Part shown: in pieces, positions 28,448-36,459 of the stretch | Numbering within the stretch: position 1 is the stretch's first letter | Layout: every line of letters starts with the position of its first letter | From: Candidatus Nitrospira nitrosa | Lineage (GTDB): Bacteria; Nitrospirota; Nitrospiria; Nitrospirales; Nitrospiraceae | Assembly (NCBI RefSeq): GCF_001458735.1 | Contig: NZ_CZQA01000001.1 | Coordinates: forward strand, 806,001-870,000 | Reading direction: 5' to 3' | DNA length: 64,000 bases | Position numbers and translations under genes: made by a program | The notes under the pieces: generated by a model | Database searches by the model: none | What the model was told of the DNA's origin: nothing | What the model saw: the letters and a program-made list of their open reading frames with translations, nothing else

Positions 28448-29695
28448 TCATCGGCGTTGCTCCAACTTCGTGATCCCCAGCGCGTTCATGACCACGCGTT
28501 CGTAAAAGGGTTCGCTTTCGCCCTTTTTCATCTTGCGGAGGAAATACTTCTCCAGCGCGATCTTGCCTAAATGCACCCAGCGGCCTTTCTTCGCCCAGGT
28601 CACGTCTCGAGGCGCCATTTGCGGCAGCGCCACAAACGCCACGCCCGTGTCACCCATATCCGCTAAGCAGACCGCATTCCACGTGGCGGTCTCTCGCTGG
28701 GTCTCGTTCTCGATATCGGCCTGAATGTTGTGCACGGCCGCCCGCACCATCGACTCGATCATATAGCCCGTCTTGGGCGCCCCAGTCGGCACCGTAGTCT
28801 GTTCCACCGGAGGAATCGCCACACAAACGCCCACGGCATAAATATTCTTGTACTTGGGGTTGGCCTGATACGCATCGATGTTGACGAAGCCCTTGGGATT
28901 ACACAAACCCGACGTCCCGGCCACGGCATCCACACCGCCGAACGGTGGAATGAACATCGAGTAACGGAATGGGATCTCCTGCCCATCTTCCATCTGCAAC
29001 TTGCCGGGATGGACTTCTTTGATCGAGGCGTTGACGATCGGTGTGATGGAATGGTCTGCGAACTCGTCCTCCATCAAACGCCTCGATTTCCCGACACCGG
29101 CGAGGCCCATATGACCGATGTAGGGTTCCGGCGTCACGAAATAGATCGGCACTTTCCGCCGCAGTTTCTTTTTCCGCAGATCGGCATCCAGAATAAACGC
29201 CATCTCGTACGCCGGGCCGAAACAGGAGGCGCCTTGCGCCGCGCCGACCACGATCGGGCCGGGATCCTTCAGGAAGCTCTGGTATGCTCCCCAGGTCTGC
29301 TCCGCATGGTCCACCGTACAGATGGAATGGGTGTGTCCACTGGGGCCAAGCCCCGGCACGGCGCTGAAATTCAGTTTCGGTCCGGTGGCGATGATGAGAT
29401 AGTCGTACGGCACCTCGCCTTTTGTCGTGATGACTCGGTTCTGCTCCGGTTCGATCCGCTGGGCCGCTTCGTAGACAAATTCGATCCCCTTTTTCTCCAA
29501 CACCGGCCCCACCGCGAAGCTGATGTCCTTTCGCTTCCGCCAGCCCACGGCGACCCATGGGTTGGACGGGACGAAGTGGAAATAATCGACGTTCGAGATC
29601 ACCGTCACCTTATGCTTCTGGTCCAATAACGCTCGTGCCTCGTAGGCTGCGGGCAAGCCGCCGATTGATGCGCCGATAATGACGATCCGTGCCAT
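28448..29695 (-). CDS. Sulfide:quinone oxidoreductase-like flavoprotein
   Basis: 415 residues. FAD-binding Rossmann start MARIVIIGASIGGLPAAYEA, second dinucleotide site region YDYLIIATGPKLNFSAVPGL, and the SQR-type segments GAAQGASCFGPAYEMAF, VGVCVAIPPVEQTTVPTGAP-KTGYMIESM and WNAVCLADMGDTG. The cysteines in ASCFGP and AVCLAD are in the positions expected for the disulfide-forming catalytic pair. The C-terminal KYFLRKMKKG resembles the monotopic membrane-binding end. It would oxidise sulfide and pass electrons to quinone at the inner membrane. Which SQR subtype it belongs to cannot be decided here. Its start overlaps the end of the small secreted-protein gene by about 86 bp. Confidence 0.85.
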   Translation of the reverse strand: MARIVIIGASIGGLPAAYEARALLDQKHKVTVISNVDYFHFVPSNPWVAVGWRKRKDISFAVGPVLEKKGIEFVYEAAQRIEPEQNRVITTKGEVPYDYLIIATGPKLNFSAVPGLGPSGHTHSICTVDHAEQTWGAYQSFLKDPGPIVVGAAQGASCFGPAYEMAFILDADLRKKKLRRKVPIYFVTPEPYIGHMGLAGVGKSRRLMEDEFADHSITPIVNASIKEVHPGKLQMEDGQEIPFRYSMFIPPFGGVDAVAGTSGLCNPKGFVNIDAYQANPKYKNIYAVGVCVAIPPVEQTTVPTGAPKTGYMIESMVRAAVHNIQADIENETQRETATWNAVCLADMGDTGVAFVALPQMAPRDVTWAKKGRWVHLGKIALEKYFLRKMKKGESEPFYERVVMNALGITKLEQRR

Positions 29696-29963
29696 TGCTT
29701 TCCTCCCTTTCTATACGGCAGTGAGGCCTGAGTGCCGAGTGAACCCCCACCTCTCTCGCCCCGTTCTGCCCTTTCAGCTGGTATTTGTCCTTCAACTCCT
29801 TGTGCAACTGATCTTTGCTCTGCAACTTATCCTTCAGCTGCTGTTGCGTCTTGAGCTGATCACGATCCCGATGGAGATCCTGCGCCGACCCAACGGCGAC
29901 CAAACCAACTGGTGACAGTATAGCTGCTGCTAGAGCAACACGTATGATGGCTTGCGATTTCAT
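29610..29963 (-). CDS. Small secreted Lys/Gln/Asp-rich protein, tail possibly out of frame
   Basis: 117 residues. A signal peptide (AIIRVALAAAILSPVGLVAV, then GSAQ) is followed by a short repeat-like charged helix, DRDQLKTQQQLKDKLQSKDQ then LHKELKDKYQLKGQNG. From about residue 70 the composition changes to Arg/Cys/His-rich text that runs over the first 86 bp of the SQR-like gene. Such an overlap is unlikely to be the natural end, so the reading frame may have been shifted near 29750. A full-length relative would be a periplasmic helical protein of unknown role. Only the first 70 residues are well supported. Confidence 0.5.
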   Translation of the reverse strand: MKSQAIIRVALAAAILSPVGLVAVGSAQDLHRDRDQLKTQQQLKDKLQSKDQLHKELKDKYQLKGQNGAREVGVHSALRPHCRIEREESNGTDRHYRRINRRLARSLRGTSVIGPEA

Positions 29964-30153
29964 GAAGACATCTCTGATCGCGCTACCGGAGCGACATTGC
30001 CCTCAGCTACGGTAGATGTCCACCTTCAAGGCTAATGCCATCCGGCCATGACGGGAGCTCTCACTGAGTGGGAGTCGCCATCTCGGAAATGGATTCACTC
30101 TTGTTCCGAATTTCTCTCCTGCGCTTCGACTGCTGGCTGCGAATTGTTGCCAG

Positions 30154-30275
30154 CTACTCGCTCGATCTGAATCTGTACATGTCATGACAGGTCGTGCAGC
30201 GCGCGGTCATACTCGACAGCCGATTCAAGAGTTGCTGAGGTGTATAGCTGCTGACCAGCTGGTAGAGGCTCCTCT
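30154..30275 (-). pseudogene. C-terminal fragment of a c-type cytochrome (second copy of the heme site)
   Basis: The frame reads SSYTPQQLLNRLSSMTARCT then TCHDMYRFRSSE and stops at 30154. It closely matches the last 30 residues of the intact cytochrome at 22224-22757 (ETPQQILQRLSSVTARCTAC, HDMYRF). It opens after a TAG, with no start codon and no membrane anchor. It is therefore a relic or recombination scar of a paralogue. Confidence 0.75.
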
Positions 30276-30470
30276 ACGTGCCGGAGACCTGTCGCGAATC
30301 CACATTCATCACTCACACGAAATGTGGTCGCTCTCTTAGGCTTCTTTATGCTTTGGCTACGGTATGTTATGGTTTCAACCATGAAGGCTGCGTTCACAAA
30401 GGCTGCCGAGACTCTTACGGGGAAGCGAGATCTACCGCCATGGGATAAGCACAAGTGGAGGGACGCGCGT

Positions 30471-31742
30471 ATGAGACAGACGCTTGAGGTGCTGAGTGTT
30501 GTCATCTGTCTGAGCATGACCACAAACTCCATGGCGCTGGCAGCCGACGCCGGCGAGCAGAACTTTGCCAAAGGAGAGAGTCTTTTAAAGCACAAACAAT
30601 ATGCTGAAGCGCGCACGACGTTGGAGGCAGGGCTCATCAAGAATTCGTCTAATGTGCAGGCTCAATTTAACCTGGCTGAAGCCTGTCGAGGATTAGGAGC
30701 CTGGGACTGCGCGGAAGAACATTACGAGATCGCGCTCCACCTGGACGCGAAATCCAGAATCTCGGGGACGAGAGAGCCACGGTTAAGCAAAATGAAGGTG
30801 TGGCAGTCGCTGGAGGAAGTGACCGCGTGGCGGTTGTTGGAGGAAGCAAAGGGTCTGCTTGCCGGTGGACAAACTCCATCCGACAAGATGAAGCAGGCTG
30901 AAGAAGCCCTGGATGGTGCCAATGAGCTGGGTCTCAATAATGAGCAACAAGCCGTCTATCAACAGTTACAAGCGAAGCTGCCTGGGCGACGTTCGACCAC
31001 CTCGCCGGATAGTCTGAAACCAGGTGTATCAGCAGGAGAAGCGTTCCCGACCGATCCCCGCGACATCCCAATGGCGTTGGTGCCGGCAGGGGAATTCACG
31101 ATGGGGAGTACCCTGAAGACGGACGAAAAGCCCGTGCATCGCGTCTACCTTGACGCGTTCTATATGGACAAATATCACGTGACGGTGGGGCAGTATGCCA
31201 AGTATCTGGAGGCGACAGGCAAGGAAGCGCCGCCGGAATGGGAGGTCATGAACCAACCTCGCCATCAGAAACGTCCGGTCGTGAACGTCAGTTGGTCGGA
31301 TGCCGCCACGTACTGCAAATGGGCCGGGAAGCGTCTGCCGACCGAGGCGGAGTGGGAAAAGGCGGCTCGGGGGACAGATGGCCGCCTCTATCCCTGGGGC
31401 AACGAAGCTCCCACCAGACTTCACGCGAATTTCGGCAAGAAGGAATGGGCGAACCATATGGCGTTGGTTCCGGTGGGGATGTTCGAATTGGGCAAGAGCC
31501 CCTACGGTATCTATGACATGGCCGGCAATGCCTGGGAATGGGTCAACGACTGGTATGACCATGACTATTACAAGAAGAGCCCAACGAAGAATCCTCAAGG
31601 ACCGGCAACGGGTAAGTCGAAAGTCGTGCGGGGCGGAAACTGGCTCTATGTTCAGGAGTTTCTGGGATCGTCCTTCCGTTACAATGCCGAACCGTCTCGT
31701 CGGCACCTCGGCTATGGGTTTCGTTGCGCAAAGACTCCGTAA
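30471..31742 (+). CDS. Secreted TPR + formylglycine-generating-enzyme (SUMF1)-domain protein
   Basis: About 423 residues from the ATG at 30471, which has GGAGG nine bases upstream and gives a clean signal peptide (MRQTLEVLSVVICLSMTTNS). Residues about 30-150 have tetratricopeptide character (AKGESLLKHKQYAEARTTLE, SNVQAQFNLAEACRGLGAWD). The C-terminal 230 residues are a SUMF1/FGE-sulfatase domain: IPMALVPAGEFTMGSTLKTD, VNVSWSDAATYCKWAGKRLP, TEAEWEKAARG, YDMAGNAWEWVNDWYDHDYY, and RRHLGYGFRCAKTP. In bacteria most such proteins are not true formylglycine enzymes; I do not see the paired active-site cysteines. The likely site is the periplasm, with a binding or scaffold role. It is the first plus-strand gene in the window and appears monocistronic. 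Confidence 0.88.
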   Translation: MRQTLEVLSVVICLSMTTNSMALAADAGEQNFAKGESLLKHKQYAEARTTLEAGLIKNSSNVQAQFNLAEACRGLGAWDCAEEHYEIALHLDAKSRISGTREPRLSKMKVWQSLEEVTAWRLLEEAKGLLAGGQTPSDKMKQAEEALDGANELGLNNEQQAVYQQLQAKLPGRRSTTSPDSLKPGVSAGEAFPTDPRDIPMALVPAGEFTMGSTLKTDEKPVHRVYLDAFYMDKYHVTVGQYAKYLEATGKEAPPEWEVMNQPRHQKRPVVNVSWSDAATYCKWAGKRLPTEAEWEKAARGTDGRLYPWGNEAPTRLHANFGKKEWANHMALVPVGMFELGKSPYGIYDMAGNAWEWVNDWYDHDYYKKSPTKNPQGPATGKSKVVRGGNWLYVQEFLGSSFRYNAEPSRRHLGYGFRCAKTP

Positions 31743-31872
31743 CCCTACGGGTCTTGATCTGAGTCATAAGACTTCGTCCTCGCTGTGTTGCCAGGAAAGC
31801 TTCATTCTTACTCGCTGAGGTGAGCCGGAAGGTCTCGCCGCGCATGTCAACCAAGCCGCTCGTCGAATCACG

Positions 31873-32349
31873 CTACGACCGGGCCAGCATCGCCGCCGTA
31901 ATCACCACGGCCAGTGCGAGAAGTAGCGAAAGACGAGGAAGCCAGCGCGCGGTTTTGAACACAAGTTGCTCTCCTGCCGTTCTCTGAGATTCTGGAATCG
32001 CACTGACCCGGCTGACCTGAGGACCAAGCACCAGGTCATGCAGCAAGGTGAGGAACAGCAACAGGGCGACCAGCGTCAGCTTCACCATGACGATTCCCGG
32101 CCAGGAAGAAGGACTCGTGACAGCGACGCCTCGAAACGACAGCAGCATCGGACCGGTCATCACGAGTATCGCCATGGCCACCCAGACGATGGGGCGAAAG
32201 CGGAGCGCGGCAGACCGAAACAGCGCCATGAATTCCGGTACAGCTTTCCGGCTTCTCACTAAAGGCGCCAAGACCAATGACAGAAATATCATGCCGCCGA
32301 CCCAACTGACCGCAGCGAGAATATGCAAGATAACAAGCGTGGAATACAT
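31873..32349 (-). CDS. CopD/DUF4149-like four-helix membrane protein
   Basis: 158 residues with four membrane helices (about 3-25, 52-70, 82-104, 136-156). The start MYSTLVILHILAAVSWVGGM with an HxxxxxxW pattern, and the FRPIVWVAMAILVMTGPMLL helix, resemble the CopD copper-resistance fold and related DUF families. These may bind heme or copper through conserved histidines (H9 here and one in LTLLHDLVLGP). A copper-site candidate protein is encoded about 340 bp upstream on the same strand, which supports a copper or redox context. Assignment beyond the general fold is uncertain. Confidence 0.7.
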   Translation of the reverse strand: MYSTLVILHILAAVSWVGGMIFLSLVLAPLVRSRKAVPEFMALFRSAALRFRPIVWVAMAILVMTGPMLLSFRGVAVTSPSSWPGIVMVKLTLVALLLFLTLLHDLVLGPQVSRVSAIPESQRTAGEQLVFKTARWLPRLSLLLALAVVITAAMLARS

Positions 32350-32688
32350 ACTGTGCTCTCATGATTGATGTGATGACACCTATCGGTCCTGGATGACTGC
32401 ACGGTTACTCAGCGCAGTCCCCGCAAGACGATCCGGTCGGTCACGGTGTGTTCTGATCCGCCGTCAGCTTCGCATGGACATTCCTCTTGCCCGCATGATT
32501 CATGACGGTTCGTCGCGAAATCGCCAAGCCGCGTCGTGAGACCGGCGCGCGGAGCCCGGAGGCCCCTGGCCTGTTGTAACAGCGGATCGGCGATTGCAGC
32601 AGAAGTGTTCATGAATCATGCGGGCTAGACTTGATTTGGACAAAAGTGGAACCCCCACCAGCGGTCCAGGATGGCGAGCCGTTATCGG
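32350..32688. other. Intergenic region, no supported gene
   Basis: About 340 bp between the CopD-like gene and the copper-site candidate. A minus-strand frame with CGQEECPCEADGG is open for 67 codons but has no other protein character, so I do not call it. Confidence 0.3.
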
Positions 32689-33540
32689 TCAGTCCTTGGC
32701 CTCGAACCACAGACTCAACGAAATCGTTTCATTCGCCGTGACGGTCAGCGCCTGTTCTCGCGTGCCGAGAATCGGATGCCAGACCTTCAGACGATATTTA
32801 CCCGGCGGGAGATCATCAATGGAGAAAGACCCTGCTGCATCGGTGACCGAAAAGTAAGGATGGTCGATCGCGTAGCCCCAACTCTGCATATAGGGATGCA
32901 TGCTACACTGCATGCTGAATACTTTTCGCCCGTTGACCAACTGCACGGTATCCGTGGTGCCACTCGCCTCCAAAGACGGGCGATAAAAAACCATATCGCC
33001 TCCCGTTTGGTCGAACGCATACCCTTGAATGTCGTGCGGGACTGGGTCTCGATTGAACACCGTGATCAGTCGCTTATCGCCGACTACGGTCACGAACGGC
33101 ATAAACCGACAACGGTTCGCTTCCACTTGGGCATCGGTGAAGGAAAAGGGCTTTCCACGTTCCACACCCTCTATCATCACCAGGACATCTTTGAGGCCAC
33201 CGTCTGCCCTGACCGTGATTTCTCTCATGAGCCGATACCCGTTGAGATCAGATCGCTGGCTACAATATTCGTGGTCGAGGTACCGACGCACTTCAAATTC
33301 TTTCGGCGGTGGGACAGTACCGATGAAGGTGACGGTGCCCCGCACGGTAGCCCCCTCTGCCACTGGCACAGACTCATAGGCCCAAGCCTCCGTTCCGAGA
33401 CACATCGTCAGGACCACGAGCACCCAGCCAGCCAAACAGCCGCCCGTTCTAACCCCTTGTTTCACACTGTCCTTCTTTCTCACCCGATTCGGCTCACGCT
33501 GGTTGCATGATCTCATGAGGATTGACCCGATACCAGTCAC
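32689..33540 (-). CDS. Secreted cupredoxin-like / carboxypeptidase-regulatory-like protein
   Basis: 283 residues from a GTG at 33540 preceded by GAGG. A signal segment is at about 30-53 (GCLAGWVLVVLTMCLGTEAW). The N-terminal domain (about 60-215) has a cupredoxin-like strand pattern and possible copper ligands: VFNRDPVPHDIQGYAF and VFSMQCSMHPYMQSWGY, where the His, Cys-x2-His and Met order resembles a blue-copper site. The last 60 residues (DAAGSFSIDDLPPGKYRLKV, WHPILGTREQALTV) are a carboxypeptidase-regulatory-like beta sandwich. This arrangement is common in periplasmic plastocyanin/methylamine-utilisation-type proteins. The copper assignment is inferred. Confidence 0.7.
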   Translation of the reverse strand: MTGIGSILMRSCNQREPNRVRKKDSVKQGVRTGGCLAGWVLVVLTMCLGTEAWAYESVPVAEGATVRGTVTFIGTVPPPKEFEVRRYLDHEYCSQRSDLNGYRLMREITVRADGGLKDVLVMIEGVERGKPFSFTDAQVEANRCRFMPFVTVVGDKRLITVFNRDPVPHDIQGYAFDQTGGDMVFYRPSLEASGTTDTVQLVNGRKVFSMQCSMHPYMQSWGYAIDHPYFSVTDAAGSFSIDDLPPGKYRLKVWHPILGTREQALTVTANETISLSLWFEAKD

Positions 33541-33728
33541 GGAGAAACCTCACTGCTGAGGATCTGATCGTCGGCACAATGGTTCGTCGCAACCGACGTT
33601 ACCAGATCGTCACCGTCACGGGATATCGAGATGATCCCAGTCGATGTCCAAGCTGAGCGTTGCACACAGAGACCGCAGAGGCTATGGAATGGTTGTACCG
33701 TATGGCTCGTGCGGACGCAAGACCGCCC

Positions 33729-34769
33729 CTAGGTCACCCATCTGAGCAGGGTGTTCTCAGGAATCGGATGCTGAGGATCGTGGACACCAGCCAACAAATC
33801 ACTATGATATTTCTTTAACTGCCGATACCACACGGCCAGTGTGTCCGATTCCAAATTCAGTAACATACTTCCATGTGAGCCGAACCCTTGTTCCTGCAAT
33901 TCCAGAACTTCCCGATCCTGACCAAGAATCGTCCTGAGAGTCCGGCGGACCAGCCACCCCACGGGAAACCCGTGCAGAAAGTTCCACCCAACGCAGATGT
34001 CGAATCGGCTTCGCTCATCAGTAAGCGGGGTGGCCACCAACATGACGGATGCGAACCGGTCGCCGATCTCCCATCGCTCCATATGAATGCCGGGCAGGAC
34101 GAAATCGACCGTGGTTGTCGCTGCGCCCAGCTTGGGAGACAACGCCCGAAAGATAAAGGTATCCGGCAACAAGACATTCTTCGAGATCGTCCGGAACCCC
34201 AGCGGCAACCGCGTGAACACCTTTTCTTTCTCTCTGGCCGCCTCACGCCGCCGGAAATAGTTGTTGTGCACGAACGGGACATGCGCAGGATCCATGAGAC
34301 TATCCACTGCGAAATCCCACCGGACTTTTGCCTCGCCGGACTCGCGCACGGAAACCATTGGACCGCCATCTGCAGGAATAGGCAACGAGGGTGGAGGCGC
34401 CGAAGGTTTCGGGCACCGATCGTTTCCCATATACACCCACACCCACCCGTCCCGTTCCTCTGCCGGGAATGTCCGCACACAGGCCGAGGCCGATGATGGA
34501 TGCGGCCGGTTGCCAAGGGCCGGAACCTCCACACACTCACCAGTTGAATTGAAGCGCCATCCGTGAAACGGACAACGCAAGGAATCCCCCTCCTGCCGAC
34601 CTGAAGAAAGCGGGACGCCTTTATGGGGGCAACGGTCGTGGAACGCGTGCACCAGGCCATGCCGATCCCGAAAGAGAACAAGAGGTTGGTTACAAAGAAC
34701 TGCGGCGCATGGCCGTCCGACCTGGACGTTCATGCTTGCTGTGGCGATATACCAGAAGCCTTCGAGCAT
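33729..34769 (-). CDS. Rieske [2Fe-2S] aromatic ring-hydroxylating-type oxygenase, alpha subunit
   Basis: 346 residues. The Rieske cluster ligands are in HDRCPHKGVPLSSG and LRCPFHGWRFNSTGEC (CxH...CxxH). The mononuclear iron site is DSLMDPAHVPFVHNNYF, giving the D-x2-H-x4-H set with the bridging aspartate. The domain order and length match three-component or two-component oxygenases of the vanillate demethylase / pheophorbide a oxygenase type. No reductase or ferredoxin gene is adjacent, so electron donors must come from elsewhere. The substrate is unknown. The gene stands alone between a copper-site candidate and an outer-membrane barrel. Confidence 0.92.
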   Translation of the reverse strand: MLEGFWYIATASMNVQVGRPCAAVLCNQPLVLFRDRHGLVHAFHDRCPHKGVPLSSGRQEGDSLRCPFHGWRFNSTGECVEVPALGNRPHPSSASACVRTFPAEERDGWVWVYMGNDRCPKPSAPPPSLPIPADGGPMVSVRESGEAKVRWDFAVDSLMDPAHVPFVHNNYFRRREAAREKEKVFTRLPLGFRTISKNVLLPDTFIFRALSPKLGAATTTVDFVLPGIHMERWEIGDRFASVMLVATPLTDERSRFDICVGWNFLHGFPVGWLVRRTLRTILGQDREVLELQEQGFGSHGSMLLNLESDTLAVWYRQLKKYHSDLLAGVHDPQHPIPENTLLRWVT

Positions 34770-34856
34770 TCAGTTCTGTCGGATCAGCCGCCGAGTGCAT
34801 CGAGCGTTTTCTTGAACCTTCGACGGATGTAGGTGAAGATTGAGGCAGAGACAAGT

Positions 34857-34911
34857 GCAGGGAGCCGTGAAGTGGCTCCCTGCAACGCCTCTAGCGGATA
34901 TCATTATCCGC
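34857..34911 (-). terminator. Tandem stem-loops after the outer-membrane barrel gene
   Basis: Two perfect hairpins follow the stop at 34934: GCGGATA-TCAT-TATCCGC (34894-34911) and GCAGGGAGCC/GGCTCCCTGC with a seven-base loop (34857-34883). On the minus strand the second is followed by ACTTGTCTCT rather than a long T tract. They probably end or stabilise the barrel transcript and separate it from the Rieske gene. Confidence 0.6.
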
Positions 34912-34933
34912 CTGTTTGAGAGTTAGTGACCAA

Positions 34934-35626
34934 CTAGAACCCGATAGCCCCATAAATACCGGTGGTCCAGAAATTGTTCACCGTGTTAGTTTGGTTTGAG
35001 GCCAGGTGGAAGCGGCTGTCGAGCCCCAGCCACAATTCCTTCCAGACGCGAAACTCGGCGCCGCCACCGAACTGAACCCCGATGTCCAAATAATTGATCT
35101 GACTCGAGGTTGGACTGATGACATGGAAATCCAACCCGGCCGGAATAATCCAGGGCTGGAAATCCGTTCCCTGTCGGAACTTCACCTTGGGGGCTACGCT
35201 GACTGTCAGCATAGTCAGCTGCACTTTGCTCAGACCGCCGCTACTCACTCCGGTCACCGTCGTGGTATCGACATTCCCAACATTTGCGGAGGCCCACCTT
35301 TTGAATTCCATTCCAATCTCGCCGACGAGTGCCACACCGGGTACCATCCCCCACAGATCCTTGGTGAGCATGAGATCCGCTCCACCGCCGATGTAATAAC
35401 CGCCGGTGCCATCGTTCTTCCCGGCCACCCCATGACCATCGGTGATTAATTCACCGCCGCGATCGCTGAGCATCTGACCATAGCCGCCGCGAAAGAACAC
35501 GCGGTTTCCTGTCACGGTGGTGTCTTCAGCGGAGGCTGGGCCGCCGCTGAAAAAAGCGGACGCCGCCGCAAGCGATACCATGACAACCCACACTCCAATA
35601 TTCCCCTTGCTTCTCACAACCTGCAT
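34934..35626 (-). CDS. Outer-membrane beta-barrel protein (OmpA/W-like fold)
   Basis: 230 residues with a signal peptide (about residues 10-33, VVMVSLAAASAFFSGGPASA). The rest alternates short amphipathic strands and glycine/asparagine turns (RVFFRGGYGQMLSDRGGELI, VQFGGGAEFRVWKELWLGLD) and ends in a strand with C-terminal phenylalanine (TTGIYGAIGF), the usual outer-membrane targeting signal. The size suggests an eight-stranded barrel. No ligand or enzyme motif is visible. Flanked downstream by tandem hairpins, it appears to be transcribed alone. Confidence 0.82.
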   Translation of the reverse strand: MQVVRSKGNIGVWVVMVSLAAASAFFSGGPASAEDTTVTGNRVFFRGGYGQMLSDRGGELITDGHGVAGKNDGTGGYYIGGGADLMLTKDLWGMVPGVALVGEIGMEFKRWASANVGNVDTTTVTGVSSGGLSKVQLTMLTVSVAPKVKFRQGTDFQPWIIPAGLDFHVISPTSSQINYLDIGVQFGGGAEFRVWKELWLGLDSRFHLASNQTNTVNNFWTTGIYGAIGF

Positions 35627-35741
35627 GATACTCTCCCTCCCTGGTTACGCATCGAGGAGCACGGCCCTCCTTCGAGCAATCAACTGACATGATCCAACCG
35701 CCAGCGTTTCATCTGGCTTGCTCAATTCCTCGACCGGGTAC

Positions 35742-36263
35742 TCATGTTTCCACCTCCGCGATGTGCAGGTTGGGACACCAATCCACTTCCGCGCGGCGCG
35801 CCACTTCCAAGAGCTGACTCGACATCGGAGGCGCGCCTTGATCACGTGACAGTCCTACACACCGCGAGCAAATAAACCGACAGTGGGACAAACAGGCTTG
35901 CTCAGAACATCCTCTGTCAGCGCCAACTTTCTCCGCCTGCTGAAAACAGTACGCTTTCGCGTCCGAGGCACTCAGGCTTTCTTGATAGCAGCGGAGGGCC
36001 GCATAGAAATTGATCCGGCTCACGACGGGTCGTCCTTCGAGTGTGATGTGGACATCGTGCAGGTCCCAGGCCTCCTCAATCATTCGCGCCACGATCGCCA
36101 CCGACGTCGGAAAGTCGTCAAAGGACGCCACATACTCAGCCCCTTGTTCATCTCCCTCGGCGTCACAAACAGGCGCCATCCGGATCAGCCGTAACAGAGT
36201 CGGGGCATCTACAACCTGTGCCTCAGGAATTGCGATTGAGAGATGCACCAGCAGCTCCTGCAA
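35742..36263 (-). CDS. Hypothetical cysteine-rich protein
   Basis: 173 residues. The first 90 residues read as a soluble alpha/beta domain (MQELLVHLSIAIPEAQVVDA, FPTSVAIVARMIEEAWDLHD). The C-terminal part is strikingly Cys-rich: C106, C119, C124, C128, C132, C135 and C163, in the order C-x4-C-x3-C-x3-C-x2-C followed by WCP. This spacing could hold a zinc or iron-sulfur site. I do not recognise the family. The gene starts 32 bp beyond the T tract of the candidate small-RNA terminator on the same strand. Read-through of that terminator would place it under the sigma-54 promoter. Otherwise no promoter is apparent. Confidence 0.6.
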   Translation of the reverse strand: MQELLVHLSIAIPEAQVVDAPTLLRLIRMAPVCDAEGDEQGAEYVASFDDFPTSVAIVARMIEEAWDLHDVHITLEGRPVVSRINFYAALRCYQESLSASDAKAYCFQQAEKVGADRGCSEQACLSHCRFICSRCVGLSRDQGAPPMSSQLLEVARRAEVDWCPNLHIAEVET

Positions 36264-36294
36264 GAAATAATTCGGTAGCCAATACTGCCCGTAG

Positions 36295-36338
36295 AAAAAA
36301 CAATGAGAGGGCCACTCTCACCTGTGACCCCCTCATTG
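36295..36338 (-). terminator. Intrinsic terminator of the candidate small RNA
   Basis: A 15-bp stem (13 Watson-Crick and 2 G-U pairs on the minus strand; arms 36324-36338 and 36301-36315) closes an eight-base loop AGGTGAGA and is followed at once by six T (36300-36295). On the opposite strand two positions become A-C mismatches, so it acts for minus-strand transcription. It lies between the sigma-54 promoter and the Cys-rich protein gene. Confidence 0.85.
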
Positions 36339-36449
36339 CGACAATGTGGCGGCCGGGACAGCCGCTCACAATGAGGTGGACTCTGCTGGATAGCGATAGG
36401 GCGAATCACTATCCAACTCTCAGAGAGAGCGAGCTCTCTCTGCGCTGTC
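36295..36449 (-). ncRNA. Candidate sigma-54-dependent structured small RNA
   Basis: On the minus strand, about 155 nt between a consensus -24/-12 promoter and an intrinsic terminator fold into four consecutive hairpins. H1 (36421-36442): CAGAGAGAG/CTCTCTCTG with a CTCG loop. H2 (36387-36415): an 11-bp stem with loop TCGCCCT. H3 (36342-36373): GCGGC/GCCGC plus a lower stem with one mismatch, loop TGTCCCG. H4: the terminator. In H2 and H4 all base pairs form only in minus-strand RNA (three G-U pairs); the plus strand would have A-C mismatches there. No open frame of note lies inside. The CCC loops of H2 and H3 could pair with G-rich ribosome sites. The RNA is unknown to me. Confidence 0.65.
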
Positions 36450-36459
36450 CCAACTGTTC

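Noticed and set aside
32409-32612. 67-codon minus-strand frame with CGQEECPCE, considered as a small metal-binding protein
   Set aside because: Only this short motif is suggestive. The rest is Arg/Ala-rich, as expected from a GC-rich non-coding frame.
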